A stretch of 64,000 nucleotides of DNA, from positions 1-64,000 of the forward strand of contig NZ_LQAQ01000063.1 in assembly GCF_001583495.1 (NCBI RefSeq). The letters run 5' to 3'. This document shows, in pieces, positions 53,742 through 63,135 of this stretch. Source of the stretch: Flammeovirga sp. SJP92 (GTDB taxonomy: Bacteria; Bacteroidota; Bacteroidia; Cytophagales; Flammeovirgaceae). A program made the translations under genes and the position numbers. Below the pieces are notes generated by a model, which saw only the letters and a program-made list of their open reading frames with translations, made no database searches and was not told where the DNA came from. Numbering within the stretch: the stretch's first letter is position 1; the number at the start of each line of letters is the position of its first letter.

Positions 53742-54047
53742 ATGAAAGTAGTTGACTTTATTTCTAAAGAAGATAGCGGAAATAGAGAAGTGAAAATTGA
53801 TAAGATAGAATTCAGCTTGATTCATGATGGCATTGATGAAGTGAAAGGAGTATTGTACATGTCAGTACATTACCACATCAATAATTATGAAACCAAACTG
53901 ATGTGCAGAACGTACCGCTTCTGTCATTTGCAAACCGAAGATTGGCTTTACTTTTTGCTGATTGGAGGAAATGAAGATGTAAATGCAAGAAAGTGGTTGC
54001 TTGAAAGAGTGAAAGTTCAGTACGGCATCTCATTTCCCAAAGCATAG
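53742..54047 (+). CDS. hypothetical protein, cytosolic, 101 residues
   Basis: 101 residues with no signal peptide or membrane segment. Pattern is alpha/beta: KIDKIEFSLIHDGIDEVKGVLYMSVHYHI, TKLMCRTYRFC, EDWLYFLLIGGNEDVNARKWLLERV. I do not recognise a family. It stands alone, convergent to lepA, with a long imperfect inverted repeat just behind it. Confidence 0.6.
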   Translation: MKVVDFISKEDSGNREVKIDKIEFSLIHDGIDEVKGVLYMSVHYHINNYETKLMCRTYRFCHLQTEDWLYFLLIGGNEDVNARKWLLERVKVQYGISFPKA

Positions 54048-54057
54048 AAATTTAGAG

Positions 54058-54123
54058 TTAAGAATGAAGAATGAAGAGGCTCAAAACCATCCTACGAACC
54101 ACCTCTTCATTCTACATTCTTAA
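54058..54123. repeat. 22-bp imperfect inverted repeat next to the lepA terminator
   Basis: TTAAGAATG..GAATGAAGAGG (54058-54079) pairs with CCTCTTCATTC..CATTCTTAA (54102-54123), with two mismatched bases between the two paired blocks and a 22-base loop. No T-run follows, so it is probably not a terminator. A MITE-like or REP-like repeat is possible. Confidence 0.65.
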
Positions 54124-54137
54124 TTCTTCATTCAAAA

Positions 54138-54170
54138 AAAAGGTTGCCCTCATTACAAGGACAACCTTTT
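54138..54170 (-). terminator. terminator of lepA
   Basis: AAGGTTGCCCT pairs with AAGGACAACCTT around CATTAC, with one mismatch, and both strands end in T-runs. It lies about 20 bases past the lepA stop. Confidence 0.8.
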
Positions 54171-54189
54171 TTATATCTCTAAAGTAAGA

Positions 54190-55992
54190 CTAGTCAACTT
54201 TCAATACTGACATGAATGCTTCTTGAGTCACTTCTACGTTACCCAATTGACGCATACGTTTCTTACCTTTCTTCTGCTTTTCTAATAGTTTACGCTTACG
54301 CGAAATATCACCACCATAACACTTCGCGATTACGTTTTTACGAAGGGCTTTGATCGTTTCTCTAGCAATAATCTTAGTACCAATTGCTGCTTGAATTGGA
54401 ATTTCGAACTGCTGACGATTAATTACTTCACGAAGCTTTTCACAAATCTTCTTACCTCTATCATAGGCACCATCTCTGTGTACAATTGCAGAGAAGGCAT
54501 CCACAGGATCATTGTTCAATAGAATATCTAGTTTTACTAACTTTGAAGCTCTAAATCCAATCAATTCATAATCCAATGAAGCGTAACCTCTAGAGATAGT
54601 TTTCAACTTATCGAAGAAGTCAAATACGATCTCTGATAAAGGAATTTCAAAAATCAACTCTACTCTATCTGTCGTTAAGTAAACCTGATTTTTCAACTCA
54701 CCTCTTTTCTCCATACATAATGACATGATTGGTCCTACGTATTCAGCTTTAGAGATGATATTAGCTTTAATATATGGTTCTTCAATATGATCTAACTTAC
54801 TAGGGTCAGGCATATCTGAAGGAGCATTGATAATTACTTGTTCCTTTTCTGCATTATTCATAAATGCATGGTATTGTACGGAAGGAGCAGTAGTAATTAC
54901 TGTCATGTTGAATTCTCTTTCCAAACGTTCCTGTACAATTTCCAAGTGAAGCATCCCTAAGAAACCACATCTAAAACCGAAACCTAAGGCTACAGATGTT
55001 TCAGGTTCCCATACTAAAGAGGCATCGTTCAATTGTAATTTCTCCAAAGAAGCACGAAGATCTTCATACTCTGTTGTATCAACAGGATAAATACCCGCGA
55101 ATACCATTGGCTTCACATCTTCGAAACCTTGGATCGCTTCTTCACAAGGACGTTCCGTTAAAGTAATCGTATCACCTACTTTTACTTCCTTCGCTTCCTT
55201 GATACCTGAGATAATATAACCTACGTTACCAGCAGAAATTGACTTTCTAGACTCTTGGTCTAACTTTAAAACACCAATTTCATCTGCTTTATATTCTTTT
55301 CCAGTGTTGACGAATTTTACGAGGTCACCTTTATTAAGCGTACCATTCAAAATTCTGTAGTATACTTCTACTCCACGGAATGAATTATATACAGAGTCAA
55401 AGATCAACGCTTGTAGTGGCTCCTTTGGATCTCCTTCTGGAGCAGGAATTCTGTCTACAATCGCTTCAAGAATCTTATCTACACCTAAACCTGTTTTACC
55501 AGAGGCTTCAACGATGTCTTCTCTTTCACAACCTAAAAGGTCCATGATCTGATCCGCTACTACTTCTGGATTTGCGTGTGGAAGGTCGATTTTGTTCATT
55601 ACAGGAATGATTTCCAAATCGTGCTCCATTGCCAAATATAAATTGGAGATGGTTTGTGCCTCAATACCTTGTGATGCATCTACAATCAATAATGCCCCTT
55701 CACAAGCGGCAATTGATCTTGATACCTCATAAGAGAAATCCACGTGACCCGGAGTATCAATCAAGTTCAATACATACTCCTCTCCATCTTGGAGGTAGTT
55801 CATCTGAATAGCGTGCGACTTGATCGTAATACCACGTTCACGCTCTAAATCCATATTGTCTAGCAACTGACTTTGCATGTCACGCTGAGCTACAGTCTGA
55901 GTAGATTCTAACAGACGGTCTGCTAGCGTACTCTTTCCGTGGTCAATGTGAGCAATAATCGAAAAGTTGCGAATATTTTCCATCTTGTCCAT
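54190..55992 (-). CDS. lepA: elongation factor 4 (LepA)
   Basis: 600 residues, standard length. The GTPase motifs [14 protein letters not shown], the G2 region [17 protein letters not shown] and MNKIDLPHA are complete. The LepA-specific C-terminal part is clear ([27 protein letters not shown]). The protein acts on stalled or mistranslocated ribosomes. The gene is a single unit with a terminator behind it and a long empty region upstream. Confidence 0.97.
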   Translation of the reverse strand: MDKMENIRNFSIIAHIDHGKSTLADRLLESTQTVAQRDMQSQLLDNMDLERERGITIKSHAIQMNYLQDGEEYVLNLIDTPGHVDFSYEVSRSIAACEGALLIVDASQGIEAQTISNLYLAMEHDLEIIPVMNKIDLPHANPEVVADQIMDLLGCEREDIVEASGKTGLGVDKILEAIVDRIPAPEGDPKEPLQALIFDSVYNSFRGVEVYYRILNGTLNKGDLVKFVNTGKEYKADEIGVLKLDQESRKSISAGNVGYIISGIKEAKEVKVGDTITLTERPCEEAIQGFEDVKPMVFAGIYPVDTTEYEDLRASLEKLQLNDASLVWEPETSVALGFGFRCGFLGMLHLEIVQERLEREFNMTVITTAPSVQYHAFMNNAEKEQVIINAPSDMPDPSKLDHIEEPYIKANIISKAEYVGPIMSLCMEKRGELKNQVYLTTDRVELIFEIPLSEIVFDFFDKLKTISRGYASLDYELIGFRASKLVKLDILLNNDPVDAFSAIVHRDGAYDRGKKICEKLREVINRQQFEIPIQAAIGTKIIARETIKALRKNVIAKCYGGDISRKRKLLEKQKKGKKRMRQLGNVEVTQEAFMSVLKVD

Positions 55993-56405
55993 ATGACAAA
56001 GTTACTTCTAATTCTTATAACTCTTAAATCCTTAGTAAATATCTAACAATGTTTTTATTAAAAATTGACTAGGACCGCAAAAATAATCACAAAAGTAGAG
56101 TAAAAAGATGTATTACTCATTATTTCTTCAAACGTATTATATCTTTTTAATTCAAATTATTAAGATGGCTATCTACTTTTTCTGCTTTTGGCAATTCTTA
56201 GATTAAAACTTCACTCCTTTTTTGAATCACTACTATTTATTTTAACTTTAGACAGAAGAATTTATTGAGAATATATATATACCGACTAACTTTTTATTCT
56301 TTACACCTGTGATGTTAAGAATGAAATGAAAAAGTATGTCTACCGTAAATAAAGACTTTTTCACAGCTGGAACGTTCTGACATTACAATTAAATTATTGC
56401 AAAAA
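55993..56405. other. AT-rich upstream region of lepA, no gene seen
   Basis: No reading frame of credible length on either strand. It should hold the lepA promoter. No repeat or RNA gene is evident. Confidence 0.5.
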
Positions 56406-56440
56406 GTAAAAGGCACACTCCGATCATTAGAGTGTGCCTT
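56406..56440 (-). terminator. orphan minus-strand terminator
   Basis: AAGGCACACTC (56410-56420) pairs perfectly with GAGTGTGCCTT (56430-56440) around 9 bases. Read on the minus strand, TTACTTTTT follows. It lies 37 bases past the stop of the gene stump at 56478-56606 and far from any intact gene. Confidence 0.75.
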
Positions 56441-56477
56441 CGTAATTACAATTATAAAAGCAAATAAGCACGAAGTC

Positions 56478-56606
56478 TTATAATATTACCATAGAATAAG
56501 TTTTCATCAATGGGATTGAACTTAATCTTTTGAATCCGGCAGGAATCCAATTTTCATCAAAACTATTCGTTGGTATTTCAATAACATTATAAAATCGTTC
56601 TACTTC
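56478..56606 (-). pseudogene. apparent C-terminal gene stump, unidentified
   Basis: A 42-codon open stretch on the minus strand reads like the end of a real protein (FYNVIEIPTNSFDENWIPAGF, then KRLSSIPLMKTYSMVIL and a stop). It has no start codon of its own before a stop at its 5' end. A strong terminator follows at the normal distance. No family is recognised. It could be a decayed gene of which only the 3' end is still readable. Confidence 0.45.
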
Positions 56607-57418
56607 TTAAAATAACACAAACTTAACCTACAAGGTATCGGATGTGTAAAACATTTACTTTTTGAGAAATAGTAGCTTATTTTGGGTTTTCGCCTAGTAA
56701 TGTTTGAAGCGATTATAGAGTATATAATTAATTTTTGTAATTCATATTTTTTAGTCTGCTTTAAAAAGGTGATAGAAGGGGGATATAAATATCATTGCCC
56801 CTTCTTCATTTCACCTAATTTAGGTAATAGCATAGCCAAGGCAACAGCAACAGTTTAATATTTCATCTGAATTATTTAATTATCATTTTAGATTTAATTT
56901 ATTTAAAATCAAGTAATTATCAAATGATAAACTACTCAATTACAACAATTTACGCTTTAAGTTTAATTACTTAACCATCAATCATGAATGGTTGTACATG
57001 ATTAATAATTATATCTATTTATTTTAAAAGTACATGTAATTCCTTCCTTCTAAAAAGATAGAGATCTGGAATAATAATTTTGTAAAAATGTGAATTTTAA
57101 ATCACAATAGTTCGCTCAGAATATGTTTCTAGTAAGTTAAATCATTTTAAAAGAATAGAGTTTTACGTTTTTCTCTTCTTTGCAATTCTTTATTGCACTA
57201 CAAAGGTTCGTGAAAGATATTTCTACTGCAAATCATAAGGATAATTTTATCTAATTTCATTAATTTTATTATATAAAATATTCTATAAGTCACATTTTAT
57301 TTTTCAATATTTTCGTCATTCACATTTATTTTCAATTGTTTACATACAAGATTCATCAATGAATAATACTATTTTAATACTCCATAAACTCTAGTTTTAT
57401 TAAAAAAAAGTTCTTTAA
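56607..57418. other. gene-free AT-rich region
   Basis: No credible reading frame is seen. A hairpin with two stem parts is present: AGGTGA (56768-56773) with TCACCT (56811-56816), and GAAGGGG (56775-56781) with CCCCTTC (56798-56804). It could belong to a small RNA, but nothing else supports that. Confidence 0.4.
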
Positions 57419-57451
57419 TACAAAAACGAGATGCGAAAATCACACCTCGTT
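57419..57451 (-). terminator. terminator of the amidinotransferase-family gene
   Basis: AACGAG (57425-57430) pairs with CTCGTT (57446-57451), with further pairing inside, and TTTTTG follows on the minus strand. It starts about 31 bases after the stop. Confidence 0.7.
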
Positions 57452-57481
57452 GATACATCATTAATAATAAACTCAGAATAA

Positions 57482-58525
57482 TTATTGGCGGTAAATGGGC
57501 TGATAACTGCATCTAATACCTCCACCAAAGTAATTTGCCTTTCTAAATGGAATTTCAACAACATCAATTCCTAACGCTTTGATCTTAGCATTTACTTCAG
57601 GAAAAGCATTCGATACAATAACAGTATGATCATTGATCACCATGCCGTTTGTTGCCATGCGTTGGGCTTCTTCAGGTTTTACTTCCACCCACTCATAGTT
57701 TTTCAATGCTGCCGGCAAAGCATCAAAATCTACAAAGTCTTCTTTACAAATCACTCCCTGATGATCATTCAACAACATCATAGCACAATCTAAATGCAAT
57801 ACATGATGCTGTAACTCGATTCCATACACTTTATAGTCGTCACCCAGCTCTTGTTGCAACCACTGTATTCCTGCTTCATTAGAAGCATTGCCAGAGAGGC
57901 CTACATAAATTTCTTTGCCATTAACGAATACATCACCTCCTTCTAAATAAACATTGTCTTTATGCAAACCGGGTTTATTGGCTGGCATATTTACTACCTC
58001 ACCGTTGTAGTTTTTGGCCAAATCCAATGCAATTCTTCTATAATTTGCTGTTTCCAATCTACGAGCCTCCAAATTCATATTTGAGATAATGATTTTGTTC
58101 CCAATTGTAATGATTGGGTCTCTTGAGTAAGGTTGAGAAGTAGCTATTGAATGCACCTCCAACTCATCAGGTCTTCTTACTTTTACGCCCAATGATTCTA
58201 CTACTTTCACCAAATTTTCTTGTTCCATATGATACTCCTGATCATCTTGTGGATATACTTCTGACAACATATGCCCTTGTGCCTTGTCCATATACTTCCA
58301 GGAACTATCTGATATATAAGGATACAAACTCTTCACATCGTCGCTTATTGCCGGTACTTCAAAAGCACTTGTAACCCAACGCCCTATGACAATTTCTTCA
58401 ACTTGATCCCACTCATGGTTATTTTGAATATTTTTTGCCACATTAGGTTTTTCAATAAGAGTGAATGCTGTAAAAACAAAAAGTGAAAAACAAATTAAAG
58501 CGATTAAATTTCTTGTAGGTTTCAT
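57482..58525 (-). CDS. secreted amidinotransferase/deiminase-family protein
   Basis: 347 residues. A hydrophobic N-terminus (LIALICFSLFVFTAFTLI) is a signal peptide or membrane anchor. The guanidino-group modifying fold is seen in PYSRDPIITIGN, LEGGDVFVNG, HVLHLDCAMMLL and the C-terminal GGGIRCSYQPI, giving the typical Asp/Glu, His and nucleophile Cys (about C339). This resembles arginine or glycine amidinotransferases, arginine deiminases and DDAH, but export is unusual for them. The substrate may be extracellular arginine, methylarginine or peptidylarginine; that is open. Divergent from a peroxiredoxin gene. Confidence 0.82.
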   Translation of the reverse strand: MKPTRNLIALICFSLFVFTAFTLIEKPNVAKNIQNNHEWDQVEEIVIGRWVTSAFEVPAISDDVKSLYPYISDSSWKYMDKAQGHMLSEVYPQDDQEYHMEQENLVKVVESLGVKVRRPDELEVHSIATSQPYSRDPIITIGNKIIISNMNLEARRLETANYRRIALDLAKNYNGEVVNMPANKPGLHKDNVYLEGGDVFVNGKEIYVGLSGNASNEAGIQWLQQELGDDYKVYGIELQHHVLHLDCAMMLLNDHQGVICKEDFVDFDALPAALKNYEWVEVKPEEAQRMATNGMVINDHTVIVSNAFPEVNAKIKALGIDVVEIPFRKANYFGGGIRCSYQPIYRQ

Positions 58526-58632
58526 AACAGTATCTTTTTTATATTTCCTAATTCACTCTTAGAAGGGAAAAAGAAAATGAAAACCCCTATCCGTTTTTTA
58601 TTTTTATTTAAAATTTTAAATTGTGAGGGTCA

Positions 58633-58699
58633 AATACACTGTAACGCAGATTATCGTTAATTACGATGAATTCATTTATGAAAAAATTTACAGTGTATT
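58633..58699. promoter_or_regulatory. nested inverted repeats between divergent genes
   Basis: AATACACTGTAA (58633-58644) and TTACAGTGTATT (58688-58699) are a perfect 12-bp inverted repeat 43 bases apart. Between them ATCGT (58653-58657) and ACGAT (58663-58667) form a smaller one. The position, between the amidinotransferase-family gene and the peroxiredoxin gene, suits paired operator half-sites or a cruciform. Confidence 0.6.
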
Positions 58700-58736
58700 C
58701 AACAAAGCGTCTTAACTATTTCAAACTTGCATTTAA

Positions 58737-58754
58737 GTACGCGTCCGTGCGTAC
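58737..58754 (+). promoter_or_regulatory. palindrome upstream of the peroxiredoxin gene
   Basis: GTACGC (58737-58742) and GCGTAC (58749-58754) are a perfect inverted repeat with a 6-base centre, GTCCGT. It ends 30 bases before the start codon and is strikingly GC-rich for its surroundings. An operator is likely; the regulator is unknown. Confidence 0.55.
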
Positions 58755-58784
58755 ACTTTATACACCATAAACTATTTAATAATC

Positions 58785-59426
58785 ATGGCAACTATTCGAT
58801 TGGGTGATGTTGCACCTGACTTTACGGCTCAAACAACAGAAGGAGAAATCAATTTTCATGAATGGCTTGGCGAAGGATGGGGAATCCTTTTTTCTCACCC
58901 TGCCGACTACACTCCGGTATGTACTACAGAACTTGGAACAGTAGCAAAGTACAAAGACGAATTTGACAAAAGGAATGTAAAAGTGGCGGCACTTAGTGTA
59001 GATGGACTTGAATCTCATAAAGGTTGGATCAATGACATCAATGAAACACAAAACACTACGGTAAACTTCCCGATCATTGCAGATGAGGATAAAAAAGTAT
59101 CTGAACTGTATGATATGATTCACCCTAATGCAGACAGCAATCTGACTGTTCGTTCTGTATTTGTGATTGGAAATGACAAGAAAGTAAAATTGATCATCAC
59201 TTATCCTGCATCTACAGGCAGAAACTTTGATGAGCTACTTAGAGTGATTGATTCGCTTCAACTGACAGCTTATCATAAAGTGGCTACACCTGCCAATTGG
59301 GAGAATGGTGATGATTGTGTAGTTGTGCCAGCTGTAAAAACAGAGGACATTCCTGCAATTTTCCCTAAAGGATATACTGAGGTCAAACCTTATTTAAGAT
59401 TAACTCCTCAGCCTAACTTGAACTAA
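58785..59426 (+). CDS. Prx6-type (1-Cys) peroxiredoxin
   Basis: 213 residues. The peroxidatic Cys is in HPADYTPVCTTELG (about C45). The longer C-terminal part with VKPYLRLTPQPN is typical of the Prx6 group rather than AhpC. It reduces hydrogen peroxide and lipid hydroperoxides in the cytosol. In a cell that makes PUFA, lipid peroxide removal would be useful, though the genes are far apart here. The palindrome at 58737-58754 may control it. Confidence 0.93.
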   Translation: MATIRLGDVAPDFTAQTTEGEINFHEWLGEGWGILFSHPADYTPVCTTELGTVAKYKDEFDKRNVKVAALSVDGLESHKGWINDINETQNTTVNFPIIADEDKKVSELYDMIHPNADSNLTVRSVFVIGNDKKVKLIITYPASTGRNFDELLRVIDSLQLTAYHKVATPANWENGDDCVVVPAVKTEDIPAIFPKGYTEVKPYLRLTPQPNLN

Positions 59427-59430
59427 AAAT

Positions 59431-59461
59431 AAATACTTATCCACAAAATCAATAAGTATTT
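59431..59461. terminator. hairpin behind the peroxiredoxin gene
   Basis: AAATACTTAT (59431-59440) pairs perfectly with ATAAGTATTT (59452-59461). On the minus strand ATTTTTAG follows, so it may act on transcripts arriving from the SDR side. Confidence 0.6.
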
Positions 59462-59470
59462 ATAAAAAAG

Positions 59471-59545
59471 GAGGTTTTCACTCATTACTTATTCACAAAC
59501 AATGTTGATGGTGAATAAAATGTTGAAAACCTCTTATGTTTTTTA
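59471..59545 (+). terminator. terminator of the peroxiredoxin gene
   Basis: GAGGTTTTC (59471-59479) pairs with GAAAACCTC (59525-59533), and an inner TTATTCAC (59489-59496) pairs with GTGAATAA (59511-59518). TTATGTTTTTT follows. Confidence 0.65.
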
Positions 59546-59689
59546 ACGACTTCGACCTTAAAAAACTATTTTTAATCTCACACGTTGATAACTTTTTGAA
59601 AACAAGGACTGTGAAATCTTCAAACACAAAAAGTTATCAACAATTTCCCTTCAATTCTGATAAAAGGACTGCAAAAGTATAAAATTTTA

Positions 59690-60604
59690 TTAGAACGAAT
59701 AGTTAAAGAGTGTCAATCTTTCTGAAGCATCCCATAATAACTTGCTCAAATCTTCCCGGTGTGAATAATCTGTGGAAGGTACTTTAATAGCATTTTTGCC
59801 TTTTATCTCCTTAAAACCATCCGGTCCAGTATAATCTCCACCTTCAATATCTTCTCCTAAAGCAGCATAAACCGTTGGCAACGCTCCCATCTGAGCCGTA
59901 TTGAACATACCAGAAAATAAATTCTCCATCAAAAAGACCATAAAACCTGGAATGTGTTGCATCAAATTAGTCATAGATCCTCCAGGGTGTGCCACAACAG
60001 ATTTCACTTGATAATTATGTGCTGTCAAACGTCTTTGAAGTTCATAAGCAAACATAATACAAGACAACTTGCTCATGCTATATGCTCCCATTTTCGAATA
60101 CCCTTTTTCAGCATTTAAGTTATCAAAATCCATTTTACCATTTTTGTGCGCCATACTTCCGAGTGCCACAACTCTTGAACCTTGCGTTTTTTCTAATAAA
60201 GGCAACAACAACCCTGTCAATAAAAAGTGAGCAAAATAATTTACGCCCATTTGGCTTTCAAAACCGTCTTTTGTTTTTGTAAATGGAGGTACCATAATAC
60301 CTGCATTATTGATCAAAAGGTCTAACCTGTCAAACTGTTCAGTATAGGCTTGTGCAAAACTCCTCACCGATTGAAGATCACTTAAGTCCAACGACATGGC
60401 CAATAAATCTGCATCAGGTGCAGTCTTTTTAATTTCCTGTATAGCACTTTCTGCTTTTTGCATATTTCTACAAGCCAAAATGACTTTTATATCTTTCAAT
60501 GCAAAAAGGCGAGAGGTCTCCAATCCTAAACCAATATTGGCTCCTGTGACAATGGCAATACGGCCTTTTTGAGATGGTAAGTTTTTGATGTCTTGGATGT
60601 TCAT
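59690..60604 (-). CDS. short-chain dehydrogenase/reductase
   Basis: 304 residues, complete. Motifs: TGANIGLG (cofactor loop), ACRN, NNAGIM, SMAHKN with the Ser, and YSMSKLS for the YxxxK. It is of the retinol-dehydrogenase or protochlorophyllide-reductase-like class common in Bacteroidota. The substrate is unknown. It is the intact relative of the truncated gene at 46573-47052 and is transcribed alone, after the terminator of the phosphatase gene. Confidence 0.88.
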   Translation of the reverse strand: MNIQDIKNLPSQKGRIAIVTGANIGLGLETSRLFALKDIKVILACRNMQKAESAIQEIKKTAPDADLLAMSLDLSDLQSVRSFAQAYTEQFDRLDLLINNAGIMVPPFTKTKDGFESQMGVNYFAHFLLTGLLLPLLEKTQGSRVVALGSMAHKNGKMDFDNLNAEKGYSKMGAYSMSKLSCIMFAYELQRRLTAHNYQVKSVVAHPGGSMTNLMQHIPGFMVFLMENLFSGMFNTAQMGALPTVYAALGEDIEGGDYTGPDGFKEIKGKNAIKVPSTDYSHREDLSKLLWDASERLTLFNYSF

Positions 60605-60659
60605 TTTTAGTGTGTTTTTGTTTTCATTAATATACTGATTTTCTTGAGAGTTCTACCAA

Positions 60660-60695
60660 ATAAAAAGACCGAAACACAGCAATAATGTTTCGGCC
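60660..60695 (-). terminator. terminator of the SpoIIE-type phosphatase gene
   Basis: GACCGAAAC (60667-60675) pairs with GTTTCGGCC (60687-60695), and TTTTTATTT follows on the minus strand. Confidence 0.8.
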
Positions 60696-60724
60696 TTCGA
60701 TTTTTTTCTATAAAAAAAACAGCA

Positions 60725-62893
60725 TTAAATCTCAAATCCCATAACTACAATATCGTCAATCTGACCATAGCGGAATGTTGAAGTCCACTCTTTTAATGTT
60801 TCATCCAAAATTTTTGATTGTTTCTGCATTGACAAATGACTAATATCTTTGAGAAGTGCTCTAAACCTTTTGTTCATAAATTTTCTCTTATCTGGGCCTC
60901 CAATCTGATCAGGATATCCATCTGAGAAAATATAAAACTTGTCTCCAAATTCTGCTTCAACAACAGAAGTGACATATTCATCCGAGCCTTTTCTTGTCAT
61001 ACCTCCAATAGAAAGTTTTGCTCCTCTTATCACCTCTACTTCACCATTTTTTCTAACAATCACCAATGGCCTTTTGGCTCCTGCATAATGAATTTTTCGC
61101 TCTTTAAGATTAATCCTCAACAATGACATATCCATACCATCTTTATTCTGAGAATCCGACTGCTTCAGAGATTGTTCTATTCCCTCATTCATATGTTGGA
61201 GCACTTCACCCGGATCGGTTATTTTTCTATGCTCAATGACATCTCTTAATAATTCACTCCCCAGCATTGACATAAAACCACCTGGCACACCATGTCCTGT
61301 ACAATCTACTACAGCCAGAAAAAATTCAGCTTTATTTCCAAGGTGTGTGGCCCAGTAAAAATCACCACTAACAATATCTTTAGGTCTGAAAAAGACAAAA
61401 TGTTCTCTTAGGTACTTGCTTAAATAATCTTCAGAAGGCATAATTGCCGATTGGATTCTTTTGGCGTAATTAATACTCTGTGTTATATTTTCATTCTTCT
61501 TTTCAATCACCTGATTCTGCTCATAAACAGTTTCCATTGTACAGTGCAGCTCTTCATTTGTAGTGGCCAATTCACTGTTCATTTCTTCTAATCTGAATGT
61601 TCTGTCACGTACTTTTTGCTCCAGCTCCCTGTTTTGAGCTTCTATCAATTCCTTCTTCTCTTCCTCTTTTCTCAACACTGCTTTTCTTGCTTCATTAATT
61701 CTTTCTCCAAGCCCTAATGAGAATAAAGCTAACTCCCAAATCACGCCCATTTCTGTGATATTTGCAGAGCTAAACAACCACAAATAAGGAGGTAAGATTT
61801 CCAGCATTTGAAGAATTGAAATTCCAATAGCTACTATATAAAATAAACCTGCGATAAAGAAATAACGTCCTGAAACTGAAATTTTTGAAATTCTGTAGGC
61901 AGTAATGATCACTAAAGCATACCCTAAGCCAGCTCCAAGGAAATTGTAAGCAATAGAAATATTTCTAAACCCTAAAACAAAAAGCAACAGTGAAATGGCA
62001 ATTCCAATCTGGGCATACTTCAACGCTTTACTCATCTTAGGGTAATGGGTTTTGAATTTCAAGAAAGATTCAGAGAAAAAGACATAAAAGATAAAGGCAA
62101 GTGCTCCTGGAATATTGATCAGATCTTCTTGTAATGCAGCAGATGAGAGCCCCTTTTCAACTATAAAACCTGATAATCCTAAGCAATATACCGTAATGGT
62201 GATGTTATAGCCTACGTAGAATAAGTAAGTTTTGTCTTTTACAATCATAAATAAAAATAGATTGTAAAAAGTCATGATCAGCATAGCTCCAATAAATAGA
62301 TAATGGAACATGTCTTGTGGATCTTGCAACTCATGAAAACTTTCTGAAGCATAAATAGTAAATGGCAAAGCAGAAAATTGGAAATACTTTCCATCTACAT
62401 AAGTTCCTTTCATGAATATCCTCTTTTGAGAAGAGGCCGGCAGGTCAATCTTTCCAAATGAAAAACATCCCTTTTTATATTCTTTATTGGTGTTGAGTTC
62501 TAATATTCCTCCCTTAAAAATATCTAATGCTTTTTCAGTAGGGACATAAATCTCTAAATAATCAAAAAGACTTGTTCCTAAAAACAATTCCATCGATTGA
62601 TTACTTGTATTTTCTAATACCACTGAAAACCATATTGTTGATTCTCCTTCAGGAAATTCAAGCTGGGAATAATCAATAAAATCGTCATTATGGTACTGAC
62701 TCAGAATATCATCCATTTTGTATTTTCCATCTAAGGGAAGAAAGGAAATTTGGTCTTCTATGTTTTTGATATTCAGGTGCTGATCTATTGGTACTGTTTT
62801 GATCTGTTTACCATAAGATGTAGAAAGTGAAATCAAATTGAGGAGCAAAAACATTACCATTAATTGCTTCAATTTCAGTGAATTAAAATTCAT
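60725..62893 (-). CDS. 7TM-DISM sensor with SpoIIE-type PP2C phosphatase
   Basis: 722 residues. A signal peptide (about 1-28), a 7TMR-DISMED2-like beta domain (about 45-170), seven membrane helices (about 190-400), a coiled-coil stalk (about 405-480) and a cytosolic SpoIIE phosphatase domain to the end. Metal-binding Asp residues lie in GDFYWA, VVDCTGHGVPGG, FSDGYPDQIG and QIDDIVV. It should sense an outside ligand and dephosphorylate a Ser/Thr-phosphorylated partner, such as an anti-sigma antagonist. No such partner gene is next to it. This layout is common in Cytophagales. Confidence 0.9.
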   Translation of the reverse strand: MNFNSLKLKQLMVMFLLLNLISLSTSYGKQIKTVPIDQHLNIKNIEDQISFLPLDGKYKMDDILSQYHNDDFIDYSQLEFPEGESTIWFSVVLENTSNQSMELFLGTSLFDYLEIYVPTEKALDIFKGGILELNTNKEYKKGCFSFGKIDLPASSQKRIFMKGTYVDGKYFQFSALPFTIYASESFHELQDPQDMFHYLFIGAMLIMTFYNLFLFMIVKDKTYLFYVGYNITITVYCLGLSGFIVEKGLSSAALQEDLINIPGALAFIFYVFFSESFLKFKTHYPKMSKALKYAQIGIAISLLLFVLGFRNISIAYNFLGAGLGYALVIITAYRISKISVSGRYFFIAGLFYIVAIGISILQMLEILPPYLWLFSSANITEMGVIWELALFSLGLGERINEARKAVLRKEEEKKELIEAQNRELEQKVRDRTFRLEEMNSELATTNEELHCTMETVYEQNQVIEKKNENITQSINYAKRIQSAIMPSEDYLSKYLREHFVFFRPKDIVSGDFYWATHLGNKAEFFLAVVDCTGHGVPGGFMSMLGSELLRDVIEHRKITDPGEVLQHMNEGIEQSLKQSDSQNKDGMDMSLLRINLKERKIHYAGAKRPLVIVRKNGEVEVIRGAKLSIGGMTRKGSDEYVTSVVEAEFGDKFYIFSDGYPDQIGGPDKRKFMNKRFRALLKDISHLSMQKQSKILDETLKEWTSTFRYGQIDDIVVMGFEI

Positions 62894-63083
62894 AGTGTTA
62901 TGATAGTCGTTATGATTCTATATTTCAGTAAGCGGTACAAAAAATCTCTCATAAAAAAATAAAAAGTGATGAGAGTACGCAAATTCACATCAAAAATCAC
63001 TCCTTTTTCTATTCTTTCCAATTAAGAGATAACGAAATTTACACCCCGACTATTCATATCACTTATTTTCAGATCATTACTTT

Positions 63084-63119
63084 ATAAAAAAACCGAAATA
63101 CAAAAAAAGTATTTCGGTT
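63084..63119 (-). terminator. terminator of the DUF2147 gene
   Basis: AACCGAAATAC (63091-63101) pairs perfectly with GTATTTCGGTT (63109-63119). Seven Ts follow on the minus strand. It lies 17 bases past the stop. Confidence 0.9.
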
Positions 63120-63135
63120 GATCTATTTCTTATCG

